This document shows, one piece after another, positions 35,865 to 43,248 of a stretch of DNA of 64,000 bases. The notes under the pieces are model-generated. The model saw only the letters and a program-made list of their open reading frames with translations, was not told the origin of the DNA and did no database searches. This stretch comes from Geomonas agri. Its GTDB lineage: Bacteria > Desulfobacterota > Desulfuromonadia > Geobacterales > Geobacteraceae. The stretch is taken from contig NZ_JAINZO010000001.1 in NCBI RefSeq assembly GCF_020179605.1, positions 1-64,000 of the forward strand, written 5' to 3'. Each line of letters starts with the position of its first letter. The first letter of the stretch is position 1. A program made the position numbers and the translations under genes.

Positions 35865-35940
35865 CTGTCCCTGTACTGTCCCTGTACTGTCGCTGTACTG
35901 TCGCTGTACTGTCGCTGTACTGTCGCTGTACTGTCGCTGT
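35865..35940. repeat. 11-bp tandem repeat at the start of the PAS kinase gene
   Basis: The unit CTGTACTGTCG (or CTGTACTGTCC for the first) occurs six times from 35871 to 35936, flanked by partial units. Its kinase-proximal end supplies the purine-rich AGGGA before the kinase ATG, so copy number would change the distance between promoter and start. Confidence 0.9.
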
Positions 35941-35963
35941 TGCGCCCGGCTTGAGAGTGCCTG

Positions 35964-36413
35964 TTACCGAACTGTGGTCTCGAAGCTCTGCATCCAGTTG
36001 GTGTCCCCAAGGCCGCGAGATCCGCCATCGTAGCCGAAGTACTTGTAGGTGATGCGGAGCCGGTCTCCCGCAGCCAGTTGCACCGGGATCTTGATTCTGA
36101 AGTCCGCACTTTCGTCCTGTTCCAGTTCGGTCGGTATGATGAAGGTCATCCCCCGCGCCCGGACCCTGCCCTGATCGTCCAACTGCACCGCCCAGATTTC
36201 CAGGTCACGCATCTGGAAATAGCGCACGTTCTTCACCACACCCTGGACCACGGTGCTTCCGTTAGCCGGTATCACTTCATATCCCATGAGGACGTCGAAC
36301 TGCTTGTAGTGCTGAGGCAGAGCTGCCATGCGTTGCTGGTGCACATCGGGATCGGTGGCGCAGGCGCCCAAAAGGAGAAACAGTATTAAAAAGATGGGTC
36401 TTAGTTGTCTCAT
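35964..36413 (-). CDS. Small lipoprotein with an FxLYD-like domain
   Basis: 149 residues with a signal sequence and lipobox (LLGAC). The mature part begins TDPDVHQQRMAALPQHYKQFDV and contains a beta-sandwich-like segment (STVVQGVVKNVRYFQMRDLEIWAVQLDDQG, then FRIKIPVQLAAGDRLRITYKYFG), in the style of FxLYD/DUF3426 domains. It ends just upstream of the tandem repeat. Function unknown; envelope location is clear. Confidence 0.65.
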   Translation of the reverse strand: MRQLRPIFLILFLLLGACATDPDVHQQRMAALPQHYKQFDVLMGYEVIPANGSTVVQGVVKNVRYFQMRDLEIWAVQLDDQGRVRARGMTFIIPTELEQDESADFRIKIPVQLAAGDRLRITYKYFGYDGGSRGLGDTNWMQSFETTVR

Positions 36414-36622
36414 GTGACACCTCCTAACCAGCTGCTATTTTACGCCACTGCAGAGTAATGCACAACGCGGCGGAGTTTGCCCAACATGAGGTGCGGAAGG
36501 TTTTACGTAAACTGATTTTGGCAGAGGTGCGGCATGGCCGCGTTGGCGAGGGGGGGCGTGGCAGGGAAAAACGGCTCGGTGAAGGGCGCTGCCGCAGCCG
36601 GGGCGACAGCGCCTGTTGCAGG

Positions 36623-37111
36623 TTATCTGTCGTGGCGGCCACGGCCTTCGCGGCGTGCTTCACGCAGTGCCTTGAACTTGGCCGCTTGCTCCGGTGTCAG
36701 CAGGGCAATAAATTGTCTGTTCTGCGCGGCCCTTTGCACGGCGACGTCCGCCTGCAGTGCCGCCACTCGTGCCGCCTGGGTCCTGATGGCGGACTCGTCG
36801 GCGCTGCCGGAGCGAACAAGGGCCTGCAGTTCGTGCCGCTCGTGCCTGAGGGAAGCGAACAGCGGGGCGTTCTTGGCCCGGCCTGATTCGAAGATCGCCC
36901 GTGCCTCATGCTTTTGCTGGTCGGAGAGCCCCAACTCCTTGGCCATCTTCATGAACATGCCACGGTGCCCGCCCGGTTTTTGCTGCTCTGCGCACTCTTT
37001 GCCGTCTTCACCAGGCATCGGGCCGTAGCCGGCGAACGCGTTGTGGCCAGCCATAACGGCTGACGCGGTGATGCAGGTGAACAGTGCCAATTGCTTTAGC
37101 TGTGTTTTCAT
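36623..37111 (-). CDS. Spy/CpxP-family periplasmic protein
   Basis: 162 residues with a signal peptide ending AFAG. The helical mature part has the LTxxQ landmarks of the Spy/CpxP/CnrX group: LGLSDQQKHEARAIFES and LLTPEQAAKFKAL, with a His/Arg-rich tail. These proteins act as ATP-independent periplasmic chaperones or metal-sensing periplasmic partners. A GGAGAAG site precedes the ATG. The 200-bp gap to the lipoprotein gene contains no credible frame. Confidence 0.8.
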   Translation of the reverse strand: MKTQLKQLALFTCITASAVMAGHNAFAGYGPMPGEDGKECAEQQKPGGHRGMFMKMAKELGLSDQQKHEARAIFESGRAKNAPLFASLRHERHELQALVRSGSADESAIRTQAARVAALQADVAVQRAAQNRQFIALLTPEQAAKFKALREARREGRGRHDR

Positions 37112-37205
37112 GTCACTTCTCCTTGTCGATCAGGCTTAATGGTGGCTCTCTCAGGTGTCCTATGGAGATACGGTACCTCCTGAATATGAAGATAATGTGA
37201 AGGAA

Positions 37206-37346
37206 ATGAGGAAATTGTCACGGTACCCTTTAGAAAGTCTGGTGGATGCTCTTACGGCAAGGGATATGACAGTGAGGCCGCGAATTTTACCATCGCCGTT
37301 CTTGCCAACCTCGCGGGCATTGCTAGAATACACTAACAAAGATTGA
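37206..37346 (+). CDS. Possible small protein, unrecognised
   Basis: 46 residues from ATG 37206; the frame is open from a GTG at 37155. No family resemblance, and the ribosome site (AAGGAA) is modest. It may be chance. Confidence 0.2.
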   Translation: MRKLSRYPLESLVDALTARDMTVRPRILPSPFLPTSRALLEYTNKD

Positions 37347-37377
37347 ACTACCCTGAACGGTAACGGAGGAGGGCGCT

Positions 37378-37581
37378 ATGAAGATTCCGGTTGTGTTTGC
37401 TGATGAAAGACGCGGGCTGGTAAAGGCAGAAGAACTCCAGGAACTGATAGAGCAGGCGGCGATCGTCTCCTTCTTGCGCAGCGACGGTGAGTGCGTGCAG
37501 GTCGGCGTCGACTGCGTGAGAGGGATGGGGGGGAGAACCTACCGCGGCCCCGAGCGCAGGGGGAACGTCCTGTTCTGCTGA
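37378..37581 (+). CDS. GSU3473-like small protein
   Basis: 67 residues starting MKIPVVFADERRGLVKAEELQ and ending with GGRTYRGPERRGNV. This fits a small Geobacter-restricted family typified by GSU3473, with a helical centre and the conserved RGxGGxxYxGPxRR tail. A GGAGG site precedes the ATG. No known function. It is followed by its own terminator. Confidence 0.75.
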   Translation: MKIPVVFADERRGLVKAEELQELIEQAAIVSFLRSDGECVQVGVDCVRGMGGRTYRGPERRGNVLFC

Positions 37582-37603
37582 GCCTACCCCGCAGGGCAAG
37601 AGA

Positions 37604-37640
37604 CAAGGCCGGCCTTCTTCGTTGAGCCGGCCTTTGCTTT
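37604..37640 (+). terminator. Rho-independent terminator
   Basis: CAAGGCCGGC at 37604-37613 pairs with GCCGGCCTTTG at 37626-37636, followed by a T-rich run. Confidence 0.8.
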
Positions 37641-37933
37641 TGGTTTCCCGAAATTTTGATACCCACCTGTTATACAAATCCGACGATATTTACAGTTTTG
37701 CAAAACATGAACACACCTTTTGCATTTATGCGAAAGGCATGCGGCGGCGCGGCAGCAATGATCAACGTGCTGATATCACGCCGCATCAGCGAGTTCCACC
37801 GGTTTTATCAGCGGTCGGGCCTTTTGCTGTAATGCGAAAAGGGCGCGTTGTCCTTCGCGCAGAGTGTGTCGAGTGTATCGCTGTAATATGCTGAAATTGC
37901 GCAACTTTGAAAAATATACAAAATCGTAAAACA
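37641..37933. other. Upstream regulatory region of the MFS gene
   Basis: About 290 bp without a gene. It contains TTTTGCA-type repeats (37694-37730) that could be enhancer sites for a sigma-54 activator, but I cannot match them to a known regulator. Confidence 0.35.
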
Positions 37934-37949
37934 TTGGTATGCGAGTTGC
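37934..37949 (+). promoter_or_regulatory. Sigma-54 (-24/-12) promoter of the OFA-type transporter
   Basis: TTGGTATGCGAGTTGC has GG and GC exactly ten bases apart and a full TTGC -12 box. It lies 49 bp before the ATG, leaving a short leader with a GGAGG site. Confidence 0.75.
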
Positions 37950-37997
37950 TAAGGTCTGTGGCAAGAGCGGTCAATCCCAACATGGAGGTATAAAGGC

Positions 37998-39299
37998 ATG
38001 ACACAGACAACATCTAACAAGGGCTGGCAGGTAGTTTTCGCCGGAACCGGAATCAACCTGGCGCTCGGGGTGCTGTATGCCTGGAGTATCTTCAAGGGTG
38101 CCATCAAGGCGTCCATCGAGTCTCACGCCGCGGGCGCCTTCCAGTGGGACAAGGCTTCCATCAACGACCCGTACGCGCTCTGCTGTCTCGCCTTTGCCTT
38201 CTCCATGATCCTCGCCGGCAAGTGCCAGGACAAGATCGGCCCGGCGCGCACCGCGCTGATCGGCGGCATCCTGGTCGGTGCGGGCTTCTGCCTCATGGGC
38301 TACTCCAACAGCTACGCCGCCTGGGTCACCGGCTTCGGCGTCCTGGCCGGCTCCGGCTTCGGCTTCGGTTACTCCGCCGCCACCCCGCCGGCACTGAAAT
38401 GGTTCTCCTCCAAAAAGACCGGCCTTATCGCAGGCATCGTGGTCGCCGGTTTCGGTCTCGCGCCGGTCTACATCGCGCCGCTGTCCAGCTACCTGCTGGG
38501 CGTCTACGGCATCCAGCAGTCCATGTACATCCTCGCCGCTGGCTTCGCGGTCATCGTCTGCGGCCTCTCCTTCGCCCTGGTGAACCCGCCCAAAGGGTAC
38601 GTTCCGGCTGAGCCGGCGCTGAAGGGTGACGAGAAGGCGGCCCCGGCCAAGAAGTCCGGCTATGACGCCAACGTGAGCGAAATGCTCAAGTCCCCGAAAT
38701 TCTACATGCTGTGGGCAACCTTCTTCATCGGCGCCGGCGCGGGCCTCATGGTGATCGGCTCCGTCGCGGGTCTGGCCAAGCAGAGCATGGGCGCCATGGC
38801 CTTCGTCGCCGTGGCCATCATGGCTATCGGCAACGCCTCCGGCCGCGTGGTCGCCGGTGTGCTCTCCGACAAGATCGGCCGCCGCGCCACCCTGACCCTC
38901 ATGCTCGGCTTCCAGGCCATCCTGATGTTCGCCGCCGTTCCGGTGGTCGGTTCCGGTTCTGCCGCCATGCTGGTTCTGCTTGCCTCGCTGATCGGCTTCA
39001 ACTACGGCTCCAACCTGACCCTGTTCCCCTCCTTCGCCAAGGATTACTGGGGCTTCAAGAACTACGGCCTCAACTACGGCGTGCTCTTCTCCGCTTGGGG
39101 TGTTGGTGGCTTGGTCATGGGGCGTGTTTCCGAGATGATGAACGCCCAGCCGGGCGGCCTGAACAAATCCTTCATCCTGGCAGGTTCCTGCCTGGCCTTG
39201 GGCACCGTGATCACCTTCTTCCTCCGTGAGAAGAAAGCGGTCGAGGTCGAGGCAACCGAGCTTGTTGGAGAGAAAGCCACGGTCAAGGTTTCCGCCTAG
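37998..39299 (+). CDS. OFA-family MFS transporter (monocarboxylate/oxalate-formate type)
   Basis: 433 residues with twelve predicted membrane helices. The N-terminal YAWSIFKGAI and GFGFGYSAATPPALKWF segments, and LSDKIGRRATL between helices, are signatures of the oxalate/formate antiporter (OFA) family of the major facilitator superfamily. The central loop (about 200-225) is Lys/Ala/Glu rich. Bacterial members move small carboxylates such as formate, lactate or oxalate; the substrate here cannot be read from sequence. The sigma-54 promoter suggests control by an enhancer-binding protein, and a strong terminator makes it monocistronic. Confidence 0.88.
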   Translation: MTQTTSNKGWQVVFAGTGINLALGVLYAWSIFKGAIKASIESHAAGAFQWDKASINDPYALCCLAFAFSMILAGKCQDKIGPARTALIGGILVGAGFCLMGYSNSYAAWVTGFGVLAGSGFGFGYSAATPPALKWFSSKKTGLIAGIVVAGFGLAPVYIAPLSSYLLGVYGIQQSMYILAAGFAVIVCGLSFALVNPPKGYVPAEPALKGDEKAAPAKKSGYDANVSEMLKSPKFYMLWATFFIGAGAGLMVIGSVAGLAKQSMGAMAFVAVAIMAIGNASGRVVAGVLSDKIGRRATLTLMLGFQAILMFAAVPVVGSGSAAMLVLLASLIGFNYGSNLTLFPSFAKDYWGFKNYGLNYGVLFSAWGVGGLVMGRVSEMMNAQPGGLNKSFILAGSCLALGTVITFFLREKKAVEVEATELVGEKATVKVSA

Positions 39300-39331
39300 G
39301 TCTTGTTGCACCGACGTTAAAAAAAATGAAG

Positions 39332-39362
39332 GGGCCATGCGATTCTGCATGGCCCTTTTTTT
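39332..39362 (+). terminator. Rho-independent terminator of the MFS gene
   Basis: GGGCCATGC-gattct-GCATGGCCC followed by seven T. Confidence 0.92.
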
Positions 39363-39419
39363 CGCGATGATGTTATTATGTCGCACCCGCAACAAACACT
39401 GCCCACTCTGGAGATGATC

Positions 39420-40592
39420 GTGTCCGAAGAAGAGTCAGCCTTCGATACCAGTTACGTCACCATCATGCTGGTCGTCTTCCTGGTGGTGACAGGTCTTGCC
39501 ATCGACATCGGCTACATGTACGTCAGCGAAGAGGATCTGCAACATTCCGCCGAGATGGCTGCCCTTACAGGGGCGCAGAGCATCAAGCAGCGCTACCTGT
39601 TGCAGGCGCAGACCGACCCCGCGCGGTTGCCCGACATCTCCAGAGATGTGGTCCAGCCCCAGGCGCGCGCGACGGCGGTGGACTTGGTCACCGGCAAGCA
39701 CGATGCCGCCGCCCTGGTGGGACTTTTGAACAACAACGGCAACGCGCTGACCGGTGACAACGATATCACGGTCGGCTTTTGGAACATGAGCAGCCGCAGC
39801 TACACTCCCGGCGCCACCCCGGTGAACGCGATACAGGTCAGGACCAGGCGCACCGCCGAAAGCAGCTCGGTGGGGCTGGGCACCCTGGGCACCTTCATCG
39901 CCAAGATCAGCGGCACCGGAGACTTCGGCTCCACGCCGGTGGCTACCGCCGCCTTGGTACCGGGGACCCGTTCCAACATGGCCATCTGCGCCGAGGCATG
40001 CCAGCCCTCCTGCACCTTTCCCCAGATCTGCAATATCCCCGAACGTCGCATGAGCCACGCCGCCTGGGACACGAAGTCCCCGGGGACGCTCTCCGGCCGC
40101 TACCTCTACACCTCGCTCTTGCACCCGGTGACCATCACCAACTCGATGTCCGACCTAGTCTGCCAGGAGATGCCAGTCCAGGAGGTCTGCGGCCTCCCCA
40201 TCTTCGCCGCGGCCAGCAGCAGCGACACCGTTCTACGTGATATCAAGGCGATGATGTACGATCCCCAGGTGGACCGCTCCAACAAGGAATACGACAAAAA
40301 CGGCAAGCTGATCGGTTGGTGGGTCATCGTTCCTGCCACTGACTGTTCCGGGTTCCTCCCCGGCGAAAGCTACCAGCAGCATGTGGTGACCAAGTACTCC
40401 CTTGTGCGCATTAGCCGGATCTGCACCAGCGGCGCTGCCGGCTGCGGCAAGCCCTCGAGCCAGTCTGACCTCCCTGCCGCCTCCTGCACCCCGGGAGCCG
40501 ACGGCTTGTACATCGACCGGATCTCCTGCGTAGGATGTGACAGCCAGGCCAGAAAGCTCCTGCCGGGATTGCGCCCGGTGCTGGTGGACTAG
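39420..40592 (+). CDS. TadG-like (Flp-pilus-associated) secreted protein
   Basis: About 390 residues from a GTG at 39420 with a CTGGAG site; an upstream ATG at 39378 lacks one. A single N-terminal membrane helix with GLAIDIGYMYVSEEDLQHSAEMAALTGAQ matches the TadE/TadG-like family, whose members anchor in the inner membrane and help assemble Flp pili. The large exported part has about a dozen cysteines, implying disulfides. No other tad gene is near, so it is an orphan or part of a split locus. It begins right after the MFS terminator. Confidence 0.7.
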   Translation: MSEEESAFDTSYVTIMLVVFLVVTGLAIDIGYMYVSEEDLQHSAEMAALTGAQSIKQRYLLQAQTDPARLPDISRDVVQPQARATAVDLVTGKHDAAALVGLLNNNGNALTGDNDITVGFWNMSSRSYTPGATPVNAIQVRTRRTAESSSVGLGTLGTFIAKISGTGDFGSTPVATAALVPGTRSNMAICAEACQPSCTFPQICNIPERRMSHAAWDTKSPGTLSGRYLYTSLLHPVTITNSMSDLVCQEMPVQEVCGLPIFAAASSSDTVLRDIKAMMYDPQVDRSNKEYDKNGKLIGWWVIVPATDCSGFLPGESYQQHVVTKYSLVRISRICTSGAAGCGKPSSQSDLPAASCTPGADGLYIDRISCVGCDSQARKLLPGLRPVLVD

Positions 40593-40594
40593 CG

Positions 40595-41005
40595 ATGTCC
40601 GCGCCGAGGGTACCGGGGGACCAACTATGCCAGGTAACGCCTTCAGAAGAACTGCAGCAGGCAATCGCGGAGTTCAACGGGCAGGAGTGGTTCGCATGTC
40701 ACGAGACGCTCGAGGAACTCTGGGTTGGCGCCCAAGGGGAGTTGCGGGATTTCTATCAGGGACTTTTGCAGGTCGCCGTGGCGTTGTACCACTGGCGTAA
40801 CGGCAACTTCAAGGGAGCAGAGGGGCTGCTGCAGCGGGGCCCCGACCTCCTGAGACGGGTCCCCGATACCTGCCTGGGCGTGGATGTCGCCCGCGTGGTG
40901 GCGGAGGCAGGGCTGCTGCGCGAGGCGCTCCTCACGCTGGGGGAAGAGCAGATGGCCGAACTAGACCAGTCCCTGATCCCGAAGCTGCACCGGGCGGAGC
41001 CTTGA
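40595..41005 (+). CDS. DUF309 protein
   Basis: 136 residues. The core FNGQEWFACHETLEELWVGA with RDFYQGLLQVAVALYHW is the DUF309 signature, a small helical protein with conserved His, Glu and Trp, structurally known but of unclear role. The ATG lies 2 bp after the previous stop, suggesting coupled translation although the ribosome site is weak. A bidirectional terminator follows. Confidence 0.82.
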   Translation: MSAPRVPGDQLCQVTPSEELQQAIAEFNGQEWFACHETLEELWVGAQGELRDFYQGLLQVAVALYHWRNGNFKGAEGLLQRGPDLLRRVPDTCLGVDVARVVAEAGLLREALLTLGEEQMAELDQSLIPKLHRAEP

Positions 41006-41030
41006 ACCGGTAAGCACTCGCACTGAACTG

Positions 41031-41062
41031 AAAAAGCCGCCCCCTGATGGGAGCGGCTTTTT
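41031..41062. terminator. Bidirectional terminator
   Basis: AAAAAGCCGC at 41031-41040 pairs with GCGGCTTTTT at 41053-41062, with A and T tracts on either side. Confidence 0.85.
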
Positions 41063-41080
41063 GTTTGCGTGCGGCTGCGG

Positions 41081-41266
41081 CTACTTGAGCAGGGTGACCT
41101 TGCCGTCGTCCAGGTCGTACTTTGCAGCAACGATCTTGATCTTCCCTTCCTTGAGTTCCTTGGCCAGGATCTTGGACTTCTTGGGAAGCTCGGCGGCAAC
41201 GGCCTTGGCGTTGTCCCGGTAAACTCCCGAAACTGGTCCATCCCCGGTTGCCTGGGGGCATTGCAA
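41081..41266 (-). pseudogene. C-terminal remnant of a beta-type carbonic anhydrase
   Basis: The minus-strand frame contains SGVYRDNAKAVAAELPKKSKI and KIKIVAAKYDLDDGKVTLL, which correspond to the last 45-50 residues of bacterial beta-carbonic anhydrases. All zinc ligands and the N-terminal three quarters are absent; the frame upstream is unrelated. A terminator still follows, so it looks like the tail of a deleted gene. Confidence 0.6.
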
Positions 41267-41425
41267 ATCATGAACATAAGGGGCGGCTCATTCTACACGA
41301 AAAGAAGTATTATTCCACTCCAATTTCGCCAGCGGGACCAAGAGAGCAGGGATGGCGAGGTTGACAACGGACGGCGCTTCAGGCAGATTGGGCAGGCGTA
41401 AAGATACGGTAAAAGCGGGGTAAGC

Positions 41426-41593
41426 ATGTTCGTGTTGAAATTGTTGGCAATCGGGGTGCTGGTCACGGCGGGGATTGCCATGATCGCCTTTCTGGAAGAG
41501 AAGTTGGTAAGCGGGCCGCGGCGGCGCCAGATTGCCGAGAGGGCGCGCCAGAAGCTGGCCGGCGGCGGCCAAGGAGACGGGGAAAAGGAGTAG
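41426..41593 (+). CDS. Small single-pass membrane protein
   Basis: 55 residues: an N-terminal helix (LKLLAIGVLVTAGIAMIAFL) and a charged, Arg/Glu-rich cytoplasmic tail. The ATG follows GCGGGGTAAGC. No family recognised. It converges on the DUF1634 gene with 6 bp between stops. Confidence 0.5.
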   Translation: MFVLKLLAIGVLVTAGIAMIAFLEEKLVSGPRRRQIAERARQKLAGGGQGDGEKE

Positions 41594-41599
41594 CCCCCG

Positions 41600-41911
41600 T
41601 CACATCCCCTTGCCGAAGTAGATTCCTGCGGCGATGGCGCAGAGCACCACCAGAGAGAACAGGGCGAAGTGCCAGTCGCGTTCCTTGACGAAGATGACCG
41701 CGGCGGCTATGACGCGCAGGACCGGGGTGCCTAGCAGCACCAGCAGACCCACGGTGATCAGCCTGGGGGCAAATGCGGTCTGGCCGAGTACCATCAGGGC
41801 GATTCCCACGGCGAGCAGCGCCGCAGCCACCAGCGAACCCAACCGTAACAGCCTCGCCAGCACCAGCTCGATCGGGTGCTCCGCCTTTTCCTCCGGCTCG
41901 ATCGCTACCAC
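41600..41911 (-). CDS. DUF1634 membrane protein
   Basis: About 103 residues from a GTG at 41911 (41914 also possible). Three membrane helices: LGSLVAAALLAVGIALMVLG, LITVGLLVLLGTPVLRVIAA and ALFSLVVLCAIAAGIYF. DUF1634 proteins almost always lie next to a TauE/SafE permease. The start overlaps the end of that permease gene here, so the two are translationally coupled and probably form one transporter. Confidence 0.8.
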   Translation of the reverse strand: MVAIEPEEKAEHPIELVLARLLRLGSLVAAALLAVGIALMVLGQTAFAPRLITVGLLVLLGTPVLRVIAAAVIFVKERDWHFALFSLVVLCAIAAGIYFGKGM

Positions 41912-42747
41912 CACTTCACCCCCTTGTAGATCATCTCGATAGCCGTGTAGGCTAGGATCGGCATGAAGAACAGCCTGATCTTGCTGGCCGGCATGCGCAT
42001 CATCAGGCGTGCTCCCAGGATCGCGCCGAGCAGCACCCCGAGCACCACGGGCCCCGCCACCAGCGGCTTCACGTCGCCGCGCGCGAAGTACACTACCGCC
42101 CCCGAGGCAGCGGTCACCCCGATCATGAAATTGGAGGTGGCGCTGGAAGCCTTGAAGGGCATCCCCATCACCTGGTCCATGGCCGGCACCTTGAAGATCC
42201 CGGCCCCGATCCCCAAAAGCCCCGCGGCCGCCCCCGAGAAGTACATGATGATCAGCCCCGGCAGCGTCCGGGTCACCTGGTACTCCACCCGGCGCCCCAG
42301 CGCCTTGTCGTAGTAGGAGCCCCCCAGCCTGAGTTTGCTGGAGATGGCATCCGGAACCACATCGGGTCTGGTGTGCTCTTTCCTGGTGCGGAACATGTTG
42401 TAGGCAGAATATGCCAGCAGCAGTCCGAACAGGATGAACAGGACGCGCTGGTTCACCAGGGCGGCCACCAGGGCACCGGTCAGGGCGCCCAGCGAGGTTC
42501 CCATCTCGAGCCAGATCGCCACTCGTGTGTTGGTGAGACGATCTCTCAGGAAAGCGACCGCGGCACCGGTCGAGGTGGCGATGATGCAGACGGTCGAGGC
42601 TGCGACCGCGGTGCGCATCGGCATGCCGAAGCCGAGGGTGAGTGCGGGGACGATGATGATGCCGCCGCCAAGGCCGAGGATCGCCCCGACCACGCCGGCC
42701 GCGATCCCGATCGCGAAAATAGTTATGAAGGTGATGACCACGTACAT
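41905..42747 (-). CDS. TSUP (TauE/SafE) family permease
   Basis: About 280 residues from the ATG at 42747; the GTG two codons later has better spacing to the GGAGG site. Eight or so membrane helices with the family repeat (GVVGAILGLGGGIIIVPAL near the N-terminus, GLLGIGAGIFKVPAM in the second half). These permeases export or import sulfite, sulfoacetate or other organosulfur and small anions; the substrate is not readable. The longer open frame upstream lacks a membrane pattern. Partner: the DUF1634 gene. Confidence 0.87.
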   Translation of the reverse strand: MYVVITFITIFAIGIAAGVVGAILGLGGGIIIVPALTLGFGMPMRTAVAASTVCIIATSTGAAVAFLRDRLTNTRVAIWLEMGTSLGALTGALVAALVNQRVLFILFGLLLAYSAYNMFRTRKEHTRPDVVPDAISSKLRLGGSYYDKALGRRVEYQVTRTLPGLIIMYFSGAAAGLLGIGAGIFKVPAMDQVMGMPFKASSATSNFMIGVTAASGAVVYFARGDVKPLVAGPVVLGVLLGAILGARLMMRMPASKIRLFFMPILAYTAIEMIYKGVKWW

Positions 42748-42992
42748 CCTCCGCTCCGGCGCCTGCCGGCTCTCGTTGCAACCGGGACAATCTACCTTTT
42801 CTTGATTCGCTTTACAAATAAATAAAGGGTCATAAAACCGGTATCCGGGCCGGTTCGCGTTGTGGTCGGCGCGGTTGTGGCGCGGGGGCTCGAAGCTGCA
42901 GCGGGAGCCCCTGTTGTTGCACAAGTATTAGGCGGCTCTGCCTGTAATGGGTCAGGCGTACTGGGGGCGTTGTTCGGTCATTTTTATGTAAC

Positions 42993-43007
42993 TAATCGTA
43001 ACGATTA
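42993..43007. promoter_or_regulatory. Palindromic site upstream of a sigma-54-type promoter
   Basis: TAATCGT-a-ACGATTA, a 7-bp perfect inverted repeat about 25 bp upstream of the -24 box. It could bind a regulator or be an RNA hairpin on the minus strand. Confidence 0.4.
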
Positions 43008-43031
43008 CAGCTTCTGCTGGAAACGATAATG

Positions 43032-43047
43032 TGGCACAGCTTCTGCT
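43032..43047 (+). promoter_or_regulatory. Sigma-54-type promoter
   Basis: TGGCACAGCTTCTGCT has a perfect TGGCAC -24 box and CTGC at the -12 position with GG-N10-GC spacing. The segment CAGCTTCTGCT is also repeated just upstream (43008-43018). Start of transcription would be near 43058. Confidence 0.6.
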
Positions 43048-43105
43048 AAAAGATGGCCAGGTACCGAAGCACAACGAAGTGCACGGGACTGCAAGCACGA
43101 CAGGC

Positions 43106-43146
43106 AAAGGCGCCTCTCCACCATGGGTGAGAGGCGCCTTTTTTTA
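43106..43146 (+). terminator. Orphan terminator upstream of the beta-barrel gene
   Basis: AAAGGCGCCTCTC at 43106-43118 pairs with GAGAGGCGCCTTT at 43129-43141, with a long T run after. No plus-strand gene precedes it, so it either ends a short RNA that starts at the sigma-54-type promoter or acts as an attenuator for the gene at 43249. Confidence 0.85.
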
Positions 43147-43248
43147 TGCAATCCAGTGAAAGGGGGAGGTTCAGACGTAACGGTTGGCAGTTTTGGAGAG
43201 ATCTACGCAGCACCAATACAGAAAATACAATTACAAAGGAGTAAGGAC

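Noticed and set aside
35865..35940. CRISPR array
   Set aside because: Units are 11 bp with no spacers and no cas genes are present; it is a simple tandem repeat.
37971..39395. 474-residue minus-strand frame opposite the MFS transporter
   Set aside because: Highly His/Glu/Gly-rich translation without membrane or domain pattern; the plus strand gives a clear 12-helix transporter.
39369..39395. Attachment-site repeat (CCCGCAAC) of the island tRNA
   Set aside because: Eight matching bases lie outside the island on the wrong side, and nothing longer was found.
41600..42790. 396-residue minus-strand frame covering both the permease and DUF1634 regions
   Set aside because: Only its last 103 residues look real (DUF1634); the rest is Arg/Gly-rich and out of frame with the TSUP permease.
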